Positions 1 to 7,800 of a stretch of 64,000 nt of DNA are shown piece by piece. The stretch lies in the NCBI GenBank assembly GCA_016286165.1, contig JAEESE010000003.1, positions 156,156 to 220,155 on the forward strand. The letters run 5' to 3'. The notes beneath the pieces are model-generated. The model did not search any database. It saw only the letters and a program-made list of their open reading frames with translations, and was not told where the DNA came from. The first letter of the stretch is position 1; each line of letters opens with the position of its first letter. This DNA is from Bacteroidaceae bacterium. GTDB taxonomy: Bacteria > Bacteroidota > Bacteroidia > Bacteroidales > Bacteroidaceae. The translations under genes were made by a program, and so were the position numbers.

Positions 1-502
1 CTTCGGCACCTCCTGAGAGCTCGGCACGTATGGCTTTAGCATCAAGCACAGCCGGGAATTCATCGCCTAAGTCTCTGCTGGCTTTCTCGAGCTCCTGGTT
101 GTGCTCATCAAGTTGCTCGCGCAGAAGCGTCGTGATTGTTTCGATGGCCGAGCGTTGCTTGTCGGTGAGCTTGATGCACGGATTGTCGCGCATCGTGATG
201 TAGTTGCCGCTGTCGAAGAGAAGCTGCAGCAGGGGCATTACAAACTCAAGGTTGCACTTCACTACGATGCCCTCGAGGTCGGGCGACGACTTGAGGATGC
301 TCACGTAGGTCGTCGGCATGTAGTAGTAAATGTAGCCTTCCTGTATCTGATAGGTCTTGTCGTCAAGGCTCACATTGATAAAGCCTCGCTGGCACAGGAA
401 GAAGCCGCACTCATTCATCATATTGAGTACGCGGCCGCGGGTGTCGAGCAGCGACATCGCGCTCTCAACACTGATAAGTTGGAAAGGTAAATTCTGACTC
501 AT
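1..502 (-). CDS. AraC-type transcriptional regulator, N-terminal part (cut by window edge)
   Basis: An open frame runs from an ATG at 500-502 to the left edge (167 codons) without a stop, so the C-terminal part lies outside. The visible part has motifs such as LLDTRGRVLNMMNECGFFLC, then a TYQIQEGYIYYYMP stretch, which is the cupin-like sensory half that precedes the two helix-turn-helix motifs in Bacteroidales AraC-family regulators. The DNA-binding half is not visible, so the family call rests on the N-terminal half alone. A -7 box (TACCTTTG, 509-516) ends only six bases before the ATG, so the mRNA may be nearly leaderless. The alternative is an internal start, for example the Met at residue 16. 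Targets cannot be inferred. Confidence 0.6.
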   Translation of the reverse strand, partial: MSQNLPFQLISVESAMSLLDTRGRVLNMMNECGFFLCQRGFINVSLDDKTYQIQEGYIYYYMPTTYVSILKSSPDLEGIVVKCNLEFVMPLLQLLFDSGNYITMRDNPCIKLTDKQRSAIETITTLLREQLDEHNQELEKASRDLGDEFPAVLDAKAIRAELSGGAE

Positions 503-508
503 AGTCCA

Positions 509-516
509 CAAAGGTA
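509..516 (-). promoter_or_regulatory. -7 promoter box of the AraC-type gene
   Basis: TACCTTTG on the minus strand matches the Bacteroidetes TAnnTTTG element. It lies six bases upstream of the predicted start codon. Confidence 0.5.
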
Positions 517-624
517 ACAATCTTGTCTAATAAATAGAATACTTTTAGCAATTAAAAAAATTGAAAAACGACAAATAGGATAAAAAAGCAAACTTTTTGC
601 GTCTGATTATTCGACGAAAGGTCG

Positions 625-632
625 TACCTTTG
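625..632 (+). promoter_or_regulatory. -7 promoter box of the glycine-zipper lipoprotein gene
   Basis: TACCTTTG, about 50 bases before the ATG at 684. A TTTG at 596-599 is a possible -33 element, although the spacing is longer than usual. Confidence 0.55.
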
Positions 633-683
633 TCCGCAGATTTAGTTGATATAGTTGTACAAATAATAAAATTGGTATAGCAA

Positions 684-1433
684 ATGAAGAAGTTTCTTAT
701 AGCCGCAATGTCGGCAGCATTAGTTTTCTCGTCGTGTAACACTACCGAGAGCGGAGCAATCAACGGCGCCTCTATGGGATCGGTGTTCGGCAGTGCCCTC
801 GGCGGCCTACTCGGCGGTTATCGCGGACATGGCATAGGCACTATGGTAGGTATGGTAGCCGGCGGTGCCACTGGAGCTGTGATAGGTTCACAACGCGAAG
901 CTGCTCGCAGGGAGCAAGGCCTCGAGCGTCGTGAACAGGAACTCGAGCGTCGTGAGCAGCGACGTATGGAGCGCGAACAGCAAACCATGGAGCGCAACCG
1001 TCCTTCAACCCGCCGACAGAAGCCCGCGCGCACGAGCGACTACGGCCAAGGCTACTCTATGGGCATGGAAACCGATGAGGCGGTGAAGTCGCCTCTGACG
1101 CTCCAGAACCTCCGTTTCGTAGGTCAGGACGGCAACGATGCCATCAACCGTGGCGAGATATGCACGCTTGTCTTCGAACTTGCCAACGCTTCCGGGCAGG
1201 CTGTCTACGATGTAGTGCCGTATATCAGCGAACTGTCAGGCAACGAGCATATCACCATCTCGCCGTCGACAAGCATTGAGACCATTGCCCATGGCGATGC
1301 CATACGTTACACAGCTACGCTCAAGGCTGACACTCGTCTCAAGGCCGGCACTGCCACATTCCGCATTGCCGTGAGCACCGACGGCAGCGAGTTCGTGCGG
1401 CTGCGCGACTTCAGCGTGACTACGTCAAAGTGA
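684..1433 (+). CDS. Glycine-zipper lipoprotein with C-terminal beta-sandwich-like domain
   Basis: A 249-aa protein with a lipoprotein signal peptide and lipobox ending at Cys18 (VFSSC). Residues 25-70 are a glycine zipper (ALGGLLGGYRGHGIG, then GGATGAVIG), a pattern that inserts into or packs against membranes in SlyB/OmpA-linked lipoproteins. It is followed by an Arg/Glu-rich, probably coiled-coil stretch (about 75-105). The last 110 residues resemble a CARDB-like beta-sandwich (TLQNLRFVGQDGN, then EICTLVFELAN). It is monocistronic, with its own promoter and a strong terminator. A role in envelope structure or stress is inferred from the architecture only. A long opposite-strand frame inside it is an artefact of the repeated Arg/Glu codons. 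Confidence 0.75.
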   Translation: MKKFLIAAMSAALVFSSCNTTESGAINGASMGSVFGSALGGLLGGYRGHGIGTMVGMVAGGATGAVIGSQREAARREQGLERREQELERREQRRMEREQQTMERNRPSTRRQKPARTSDYGQGYSMGMETDEAVKSPLTLQNLRFVGQDGNDAINRGEICTLVFELANASGQAVYDVVPYISELSGNEHITISPSTSIETIAHGDAIRYTATLKADTRLKAGTATFRIAVSTDGSEFVRLRDFSVTTSK

Positions 1434-1458
1434 ACGTCTGACACATTAATTATAACAC

Positions 1459-1494
1459 ACGCGCGTAGGGCAGTCTGCCTTACGCGCGTTGTTC
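1459..1494 (+). terminator. Intrinsic terminator after the lipoprotein gene
   Basis: An ACGCGCGTA stem pairs with TACGCGCGT around a GGCAG/CTGCC inner stem, followed by TTGTTCTT. It lies 26 bases after the stop and may also serve the minus-strand gene at 1522. Confidence 0.7.
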
Positions 1495-1521
1495 TTCATT
1501 TAAGGTTATGAGCCCGTGAGC

Positions 1522-2001
1522 TTATGCCCGCGTCATGTAGAGATATACCACCGCTGCAGCTAATGCCAGTATCACGATGATGGCCAGAGCACCAAGCAGA
1601 CAACCCCACGAGCAGCCTTGCTGCTCCTGAGCCTCGTTGGTGACTTCCGCCTGCTGAGCCTGCTCCGTCTCGGCTATAGCATCGTCGAGCGACAGCTCAC
1701 CCTGTGGTGCCGTTTCTTTCTTGTTCGAGGCCTTGCTCTTGCCTTTCTTGCCTTTGGCTACCTTGGTAGCGGCCGCTGCGCCGCCCAGTCCGAGCCACGA
1801 GAGCAGGTTGAGTTTCTTCCATGTGATGAGGCGCTTGGAGTAGCCCACGCCTTGTCCCATGCTCACGTTCACGCTGACGCCCGAGGAGCCTATATTGAGC
1901 GTCTTGCCCTTGGGGCCTATCGTCAGGCTCATGCCGCTCTTGCCCACGTTCATTGTCACGTAAGGCAGGATCTTTATTCGTTTGTTGAATCTTACGCCCA
2001 T
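1522..2001 (-). CDS. DUF4236 domain protein with C-terminal membrane anchor
   Basis: A 159-aa protein. Residues 1-55 (MGVRFNKRIKILPYVTMNVG, then KTLNIGSSGVSVN) match the DUF4236 N-terminal beta domain. The middle is Lys/Ala/Glu-rich and disordered. The last 28 residues form one transmembrane helix after a CSWGC motif. Function is unknown for the family. It starts 41 bases after the stop of the LolC/E-type permease, with no promoter box between, so the two are probably one transcript. Confidence 0.65.
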   Translation of the reverse strand: MGVRFNKRIKILPYVTMNVGKSGMSLTIGPKGKTLNIGSSGVSVNVSMGQGVGYSKRLITWKKLNLLSWLGLGGAAAATKVAKGKKGKSKASNKKETAPQGELSLDDAIAETEQAQQAEVTNEAQEQQGCSWGCLLGALAIIVILALAAAVVYLYMTRA

Positions 2002-2042
2002 GGTAGGTTTGGATTATGGGTTATTATTTGTCTTTGTGTTGC

Positions 2043-3290
2043 TTATGCCTGTGGTTGAGTGGTCGTGGTGAGCAGGCTGCGTGTCATGCGGCGCACAGGA
2101 ATCCATACAGCTATGAGGCCCACGACAAGCACCGTGGCGAAGATGATGAGCAGGTCGGTGGCGTGTACGCTCACGGGGTAGGCATCTACAATATATGACC
2201 CTTCGCTGTGCCCGAGCTTCACGAACCCGAATTGCATCTGGGCCAGACAGAGCGCCAGGCCGAGCAGTATGCCTATGGCGGCACCTATGCCTGAGATGAG
2301 CCAGCCTTCGAGCAGGAAGATATTAGCCACCTGCTTGTCGTTGGCGCCCAGGGCGCGCAGCGTCTGCACGTCGGCTTGCTTGTCGATCATCAGCATCGAA
2401 AGAGATCCGATGATATTGAACGAAGCCACCAGCAGTATGAACGACAGGAACAGGTAGGCAATGAACTTCTCCACCTGCATTATGCGGAACGTGTCTTGCT
2501 GCTGCTCATAGCGGTTCAGCACCTCGAAACGGTCGCCCACCAGCGCCTGGATGGCTTTCTGTGCCGCTCCTTGCTTCACGCCCGGCTTCAGCTTAAGTTC
2601 CACGGCGCTTACCAAGCCTTGGGCATCGAACAAGCGGCGGGCGAAGGCCAGGGACGTGAGTATATATTGTGAGTCGTAGCGCGACTGGTTCACGGCAAAC
2701 ACTACTCCGGGCGAGTACAGCTCATCGCTCACAAAACTCTGCATAGGATTGCTCAGGTTCACCTGCTCGCCACGGCGAGGAGCATAGATGGGCAGGGCAC
2801 CTTCGTAGCGGGCGCCTAAACCCAGCTGCTGCGCCAACCGTATGCCCATGATACCATATTCGAGCACGTCGGCGTGTAGCATGAACTCGCCGTCGCCATA
2901 CAATATGTCGTCGAGGCTGGCCTGCTGGTTGAAGTTATCGTCCACGCCCTTGATGGTCACCACCCATTGGCGGTCGTTGCCCACGATGAGCGCCTGATCC
3001 TCGAACACCTCAGTGTACACGTCTATCCCCTCATATCCGCGCAGGGCGGTGAGCGAAGCATCGTCGGCAGCGATACTCTTGCCCTCGCGCAGCACCACCT
3101 TCAACTCAGGGTCGAAAGCCGTGAAGAACGAGGCAACGTATTCGCGGAAACCGTTGAACACCGACAGCGTCACCACCATAGCCATAGTAGCCACGGCAAC
3201 ACCGCAGGCGGAGATGCCTGAGATGATGTTGATCGTATGGTGGCTCTTGCGCGAGAAGAGGTAGCGGCGGGCTATGTAGAGGGAAAACAT
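2043..3290 (-). CDS. LolC/LolE-type lipoprotein-releasing ABC permease (FtsX/MacB fold)
   Basis: A 415-aa inner-membrane permease: an N-terminal helix (about 15-45), a long periplasmic MacB_PCD-type domain, and three C-terminal helices of the FtsX permease domain (about 275-400). In this family such subunits pair with a LolD ATPase to extract outer-membrane lipoproteins. No LolD is in the window. The start is set at the ATG 3288-3290 (MFSLYIARRYLFSRKSHH). A GTG further upstream is in frame but abuts the -7 box and cannot be in the mRNA. It is followed by the DUF4236 gene in the same orientation. LolC and LolE cannot be told apart from this sequence alone. Confidence 0.8.
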   Translation of the reverse strand: MFSLYIARRYLFSRKSHHTINIISGISACGVAVATMAMVVTLSVFNGFREYVASFFTAFDPELKVVLREGKSIAADDASLTALRGYEGIDVYTEVFEDQALIVGNDRQWVVTIKGVDDNFNQQASLDDILYGDGEFMLHADVLEYGIMGIRLAQQLGLGARYEGALPIYAPRRGEQVNLSNPMQSFVSDELYSPGVVFAVNQSRYDSQYILTSLAFARRLFDAQGLVSAVELKLKPGVKQGAAQKAIQALVGDRFEVLNRYEQQQDTFRIMQVEKFIAYLFLSFILLVASFNIIGSLSMLMIDKQADVQTLRALGANDKQVANIFLLEGWLISGIGAAIGILLGLALCLAQMQFGFVKLGHSEGSYIVDAYPVSVHATDLLIIFATVLVVGLIAVWIPVRRMTRSLLTTTTQPQA

Positions 3291-3327
3291 GTATCTAATT
3301 GAAAGCGGATTATTAATAAAGAGCACA

Positions 3328-3359
3328 CAAAGGTAAGGCTTTAATGCCGTTCAGCCAAA
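3328..3359 (-). promoter_or_regulatory. Promoter of the LolC/E-type permease gene
   Basis: The -7 box TACCTTTG (3335-3328) and a -33 TTTG (3359-3356) are separated by 20 bases, the ideal Bacteroidetes spacing. This decides the start codon at 3290. Confidence 0.7.
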
Positions 3360-3406
3360 TTTTTGTCAATAAATATTTCGGTTAAAGCCTTCATGTCCTC
3401 ATGCGC

Positions 3407-3510
3407 GACCAATCATATCCGCCTGCATGACCGGTCGTATCCGCCTGCATGACCGTTCGTATCTGCCCGCACGTCTGTTCATATCCGCCCACACGTCTGG
3501 CCATAGTCCG
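3407..3510. repeat. 22-bp-period palindrome array, locus 1 (GACCGGTC core)
   Basis: Four units start at 3407, 3429, 3451 and 3473, exactly 22 bp apart, and a degenerate fifth starts at 3495. Each begins with GACC(A/G)(A/G/T)TC or GTCTGTTC, followed by (A/G)TATCCGCC and ending TGCAT or CACAC. The core GACCGGTC is a perfect palindrome in unit 2. A period of 22 is not a multiple of three, so this is not a coding repeat. The array lies about 75-175 bp upstream of the permease promoter. An 83-codon frame over it has no family resemblance. Confidence 0.8.
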
Positions 3511-3649
3511 TAATCAGTCAGTGCAGAGTGAAAGTAAAGATTTACGGTTATCTCGTTAGGTGTCACAAACAGCCGTTTGCTGTGATTTCCGTGATTTCTG
3601 TGTGAGCCTCTAACATAAAAGATGGGAATGATATAGCAGATGACCTGCA

Positions 3650-3864
3650 AACCCCGTAGGGGTGAAGGATTTTAGGCAGGGGTGAAGCGGAGCGGAACCC
3701 CTGTTCATAGAACATAGTATATAGAGTGCCGTAGGTACGACGGAATTATTGAGTTTGTTCCTGCGTACCTACGGCACTCTATATACCTTCTGACATGATA
3801 CAGGGGTTTCGTTCGCTTCGCTCACTTCACCGCCTGCCTAAATTCCTACGCCCCTCTGGGGCTC
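3650..3864. repeat. Nested imperfect inverted repeat (hairpin element)
   Basis: The inner arms at 3718-3739 and 3764-3785 are perfect 22-base inverted copies (GAGTGCCGTAGGTACG and its complement). Outside them lie CAGGGGTGAAGCGGAGCGG (3677 on) against a CGCTTCGCTCACTTCACC stretch (3812 on), and CCCCGTAGGGG (3651 on) against CCCCTCTGGGG (3851 on), with TTTTAGGCAGG matched by CCTGCCTAAA. The whole 215 bp could fold into one long cruciform. There is no coding frame of note. It resembles a miniature inverted-repeat element, but no transposase or clear target duplication is visible. Confidence 0.7.
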
Positions 3865-4080
3865 ACTTCCTCTCAATAGGTCAACTCCTATATCATTGCC
3901 TTTATTTTTCACTTTTCACTTTTCATTTTTCACTCAAAATAAGCTCTTAACTACCCACTACCCGGTCATTTTTCCGCGTTTTTCTGCATATTTCCGTGTT
4001 TTTCCGTTGTTAAAAGGAGAAAAAACAGCTTGAAACGAAAAAAAACTTGATTCTTTAACCTCTAATCTATAATCTTTTAT

Positions 4081-4088
4081 TACCTTTG
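4081..4088 (+). promoter_or_regulatory. -7 promoter box of tRNA-Ser
   Basis: TACCTTTG, 16 bases before the mature 5' end of the tRNA. Confidence 0.6.
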
Positions 4089-4104
4089 CGCCCGCAAACC
4101 ACAA

Positions 4105-4189
4105 GGAGAGATGGCAGAGTGGTCGATTGCATCGGTCTTGAAAACCGACGTACTGAAAGGTACCGGGGGTTCGAATCCCTCTCTCTCCG
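4105..4189 (+). tRNA. tRNA-Ser (anticodon UGA)
   Basis: The acceptor stem GGAGAGA pairs with TCTCTCC and is followed by discriminator G. The D arm contains GGCAGAGTGGTCGAT. The anticodon arm reads CGGTCTTGAAAACCG with anticodon TGA. A long variable arm (typical of serine) precedes a T arm with GGTTCGAATCC. CCA is not encoded. Confidence 0.93.
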
Positions 4190-4194
4190 CACAG

Positions 4195-4226
4195 AAAGGC
4201 AACCATTTCGGTTGCCTTTTCTCGTT
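4195..4226 (+). terminator. Intrinsic terminator of tRNA-Ser
   Basis: The stem AAAGGCAACC/GGTTGCCTTTT with loop ATTTC begins six bases after the tRNA and is followed by CTCGTT. Confidence 0.7.
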
Positions 4227-4237
4227 CAAGAGAGGTC

Positions 4238-4339
4238 TTCGAACCCCCGCCTCCCGCCGTTCCCTCACGCGCTGATCCCACGACAGCTTCGGCTCGGCCA
4301 GCCGGCCTTGCTCTCGTGGAGCGCTGAGAAGTCATCTTC
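4238..4339. repeat. 102-bp direct repeat, copy A
   Basis: It begins TTCGAACCCCCGCCTCC and ends GAGAAGTCATCTTC. It is nearly identical to 4444-4545, differing mainly at CTGATCCCACG versus CTGATTCCCCG and in one later base. Its first 12 bases are the reverse complement of the T-arm of the adjacent tRNA-Ser (GGGGGTTCGAA). Confidence 0.85.
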
Positions 4340-4371
4340 GGCAAAGATACTCAATCTTTACCTCGATGCCA

Positions 4372-4424
4372 CCCTCTCTCTCCGCAGTCTGAACGCTGAG
4401 CTTTTTAAGCCCAGCGTTTTTTTT
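4372..4424 (+). pseudogene. tRNA-Ser 3' end remnant with its own terminator
   Basis: CCCTCTCTCTCCGCA (4372-4386) repeats the last bases of the intact tRNA-Ser (4177-4191), but the upstream tRNA body is missing. Six bases on, a second terminator follows (AACGCTGAGC/GCCCAGCGTT and a run of T). The simplest reading is a former second tRNA-Ser gene whose body was lost by recombination. An attachment-site scar is the other reading. Confidence 0.5.
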
Positions 4425-4443
4425 CTGCGGTAGAGAACCGAGA

Positions 4444-4545
4444 TTCGAACCCCCGCCTCCCGCCGTTCCCTCACGCGCTGATTCCCCGACAGCTTCGGCT
4501 CGGCCAGCCGGCCTAGCTCTCGTGGAGCGCTGAGAAGTCATCTTC
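4444..4545. repeat. 102-bp direct repeat, copy B
   Basis: Second copy of the element at 4238-4339 in the same orientation, 104 bp further on, again directly after a tRNA-Ser 3' end and terminator. Confidence 0.85.
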
Positions 4546-4853
4546 CAATGAGCAGTCAGCCTCGGAAGCAAGCAGCAACGAAGCGCCCCAACGGGGCAGC
4601 AAGCAGTGTCCCTCCGTCGCCGTATGAGTTACGGCTCCCCTCATCGGGCACGGATGGCCTCTAAAGGCCCTCTTCGCCCAGGGCAGCGCCCTGGGTATAC
4701 AGGATGGGGAAATACTCGCCCTGACAAGGCAAAAGCAAAGGCCGGGGTTTGTTTAAGGCCAAGCTTATATACCGATAAGGCCGTTTTAATCGGCTGATTA
4801 GGCCAACCTAATTTGCGGATTAGGTTGACATGATTATTAAGGGTGTGGGCGGG
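4546..4853. other. Palindrome-rich intergenic stretch, no gene seen
   Basis: It contains several short hairpins: GCCCCAACGGGGC (about 4585), GGCCTCTAAAGGCC (about 4659), CCCAGGGCAGCGCCCTGGG (about 4678), and CAACCTAATTTGCGGATTAG continuing to GTTG (about 4803-4828). The last could terminate the minus-strand CotH gene. A 63-codon plus-strand frame here has no recognisable family. Confidence 0.45.
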
Positions 4854-7800
4854 CTATCTTATCAGCGCCTTGCGGGAAGTGCCGTTGGAGAGGCGGATGA
4901 TGTAGATGCCGGGACGGAGGCGGGATGGGGTGTTGCCGAGGTAGGTGCCGCAGAGGTCGTAGTAGCCGATGGGCACGGCGGCGGAGGCCATCTGAACGGG
5001 TGCGGCGATGCCTACCTGCTCGGGGCTGGCCATGTGCCAGACGAGGGGCTCGGAGCGGGTGCCGAGGACGGCGGAGGTGAAGTCGAGCGACTCCTGGATG
5101 GGGTATTCGTCGCCTTGAGCATCAAGGCCCTTGAGGGTTATCGCGTCGCCGTCGAAGCCATAGAGCGTCATGAATAGCTTGCCGTCGACACATTCGCCAA
5201 CGCCACGACATTCGTCGTCGGAGTAAGCCAGGACGGTGAACTCCTCAACGTCGACAGGTTGGTCGTCGACATAGAGCTGGGCGATGGCGCCCATGACATT
5301 GGGGTAGGCATGGGGATTAAGGCCGTAGGCAGTGGACTGCAGGCCTTGGTGCGGCTTGCGCAGACGTACTGTGTGGCGGGCGGGCGTGAACTTTATCTTC
5401 TTGCCGGTGGCGGTCCAGTACATATATCCCTGTCCGGGCATGAGGGTGCTCAGTGTGCCTATCCATCCGTCGGCATCGCTGTAGACGGAGAAACCTGCCT
5501 GGCCCATGATGATGTCGCCCGCGTTTATCTCGGAGGCTTGGAAGGCCGACGCCAGCGGTTGCATATCCATTGACGGATAGCCTATCCAGTTCCAGCCCTG
5601 TGCGAGGTCGATGGTGGCGCGTTGGTTGAGCGTGAGGCCATCGAAGGCGTAGTTGTGGGCTTCGCTCATGTCAACCTTGTAGAGCTGATTGGGCTGCAGG
5701 GCTTTGAGCGAGCCTGTCATGGTGCCGCCCGAGGGGCTATAGGCAGCTTCCTCGGAGCGCCCGCGGATGATGTCGGCATAGCTGTTGAAGCGGTTTACGG
5801 ACACGGTGCCTGCGAAGGGGTGGGATACCCAGTTCCAGCCTTGTGCCAGATCGAGGTTGAGGGTTGCGCCGCTGTTGTCCATGATGCCTTCGTCGGTCAT
5901 GAGGAATTGGTCGGCGGTGAGCAGGGTGTTCGTCTTCTCGATGGTGGGTAGGTTGAAATGGTAGATGTCGTTGCCGCCGTCGGGATAGCGCCCTACGGAT
6001 TGGTCGCCGTTGTGGGCTGTGTAGTGGAGCGCGTCGGCAAAGTTCTGGAGGGCGGGATGTGTGTTGAAGTAGGCCTCGTTGTTCTGTATGAATTCCTCTG
6101 ATGATATGATGGCCAGGGCCTCGTTGTCGGAGTTGTTGAGCTTGAAGGTAGTGTGCAGCTGGGTCATCGGGTCGAGCTTGTCTGCCCAAACGATGAGGTG
6201 GCCGTGGGCTGGCACTATGGTGTTGATGGCCGAGGCGGAGGGTATCTGGTATTTGAGTGGGTTGTTGAGGTTGTCGGTGACGTAGAGGCCTGCCACGTCG
6301 AGGTCGGTGTCGGTGGGATTGTATATCTCGAGCCAGTCGTTTTTCTTGAAGTATTCGTTGATAAACACGCTGTTGCCAGCGCTTATCTCGTTGACTTTGA
6401 GGGGCAGGGCGAGGGCGGCGAGGCACTCATCGTCGGGCAGCGGTTCGAAGGTGGCCAGTAGCGAGCAGGTGGCTACGTCCTCGATAGTGCTCAGGTCGAG
6501 CTGCGGATCTGTCGACAGCAGCTTGTCGTTGCCTTTCTTGTTGCGAAGGAGTTCGGCCGTCCAATATATGTCTGACGATTGGTTGTGGGTGTTGTGCACC
6601 TCAACGGCAATGACGTTGCTGCCGCGGCGCAGCAGTTTGTTGCTTATTTTGACGGTGTAGACGCCGGCGGTGGAGCTGGCATAGGTTGTGGACGGCTGGT
6701 CGTAGGTGACTTCGCCGTCGGCCATGAGGTAGCGTCCCACTTCCATGCCGTTGACGTAGATGACGCAGCCGTCGTCGACATATCCTGTCAGCACGAATTC
6801 CTCGTTGTCGGCAGGTGCTGTGGAGAGTGTGAAGGTCTTGCGGAAATAATAGGTGGGACGTTTGTTGTTGGGATCATCGCCGTAGTCGATGACGGTATTG
6901 TAGTCGGAGGTGCCGTTGATTCCTATCGTTCCGTAGCCGAAGGGTGCAGGGCCTGCGGGCCATGAGTTGGCGCTGTAGTTGAGGAAATACCAGTTCTGGC
7001 CGTCGAGCGAGCCTTGGTCGTAGTAGTACCACGTATCGGTGGTGCTGATTATCTGGTCGGACTGCAATATGGCGCCCTCGCCTTGTAGCATCCAGCCCGT
7101 GAAGCGGTAGCCGGCAGGTGCCTTGGCGGTGAGCGTCATGGGTGTGTGGAAGATGCCTTTGAAGTGGCCCATGGGCACTTCCTGTCCGTTGGCCAGGAAG
7201 GCGGCTCCTTCGGCATTGCTGCTCAGTTCCACGTTGATGCCCTGAGGCAGACGGAAGTAGTTGCGGAAGTTGTTCATAGTGGCGGTTCGGTTGTTCACGA
7301 TGCCGTTGATGAGGGTATTGGCCGACGATGTGATGTTGCTGGTGGTGCCGTCGAACTCGCCAGCCTTCAGCTTCTCGTCCCTCAGCGCGTTGACCACTTT
7401 ACGCACGTGCTGCTCCTCGAAGACGCTGCCGTTGACGAGGCAGAAGGCGTCGATGAAGCGTTTCTTGAAAGGCTCGTGCTTGAGCATGTTCAGGAAGATG
7501 TCGATGAGGAAGTTACGGCCTGTGTCGTAGCGCGAATCGTTGAGGTGGCCGGCCAGGCTGCTCAGCATGTTCGTGGAGCCGAAGCCGCTGTCGAGGTCCA
7601 TGAAGACGAGGTGAAACTTGCCGTCCTCTCGGGAGCGGTAGCCTTTGACGTTGTTGCTGTTGGTGAGCCAGTCGCCGCAGCCTACGAAACATTCCACGGC
7701 CATGTAGTTGCAGTACTCGTCGATGTCGACAATCTGGCATATCTGGTCGTACAGGCTGTCGTCGGTGGGTGCACTGGCGAGGCGGGTGGCAAGGGCCATC

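Noticed and set aside
3407..3510. CRISPR array
   Set aside because: Units are 22 bp in total with no separate 30-bp spacers, similarity runs through the whole unit, and no cas genes are near.
3399..3650. 83-codon minus-strand frame upstream of the LolC/E-type gene
   Set aside because: It covers the 22-bp array, whose period shifts frame each unit, and has no protein-like pattern.
4606..4797. 63-codon plus-strand frame after the tRNA-Ser repeats
   Set aside because: It lies in a chain of small hairpins, has no recognised family and no promoter box.
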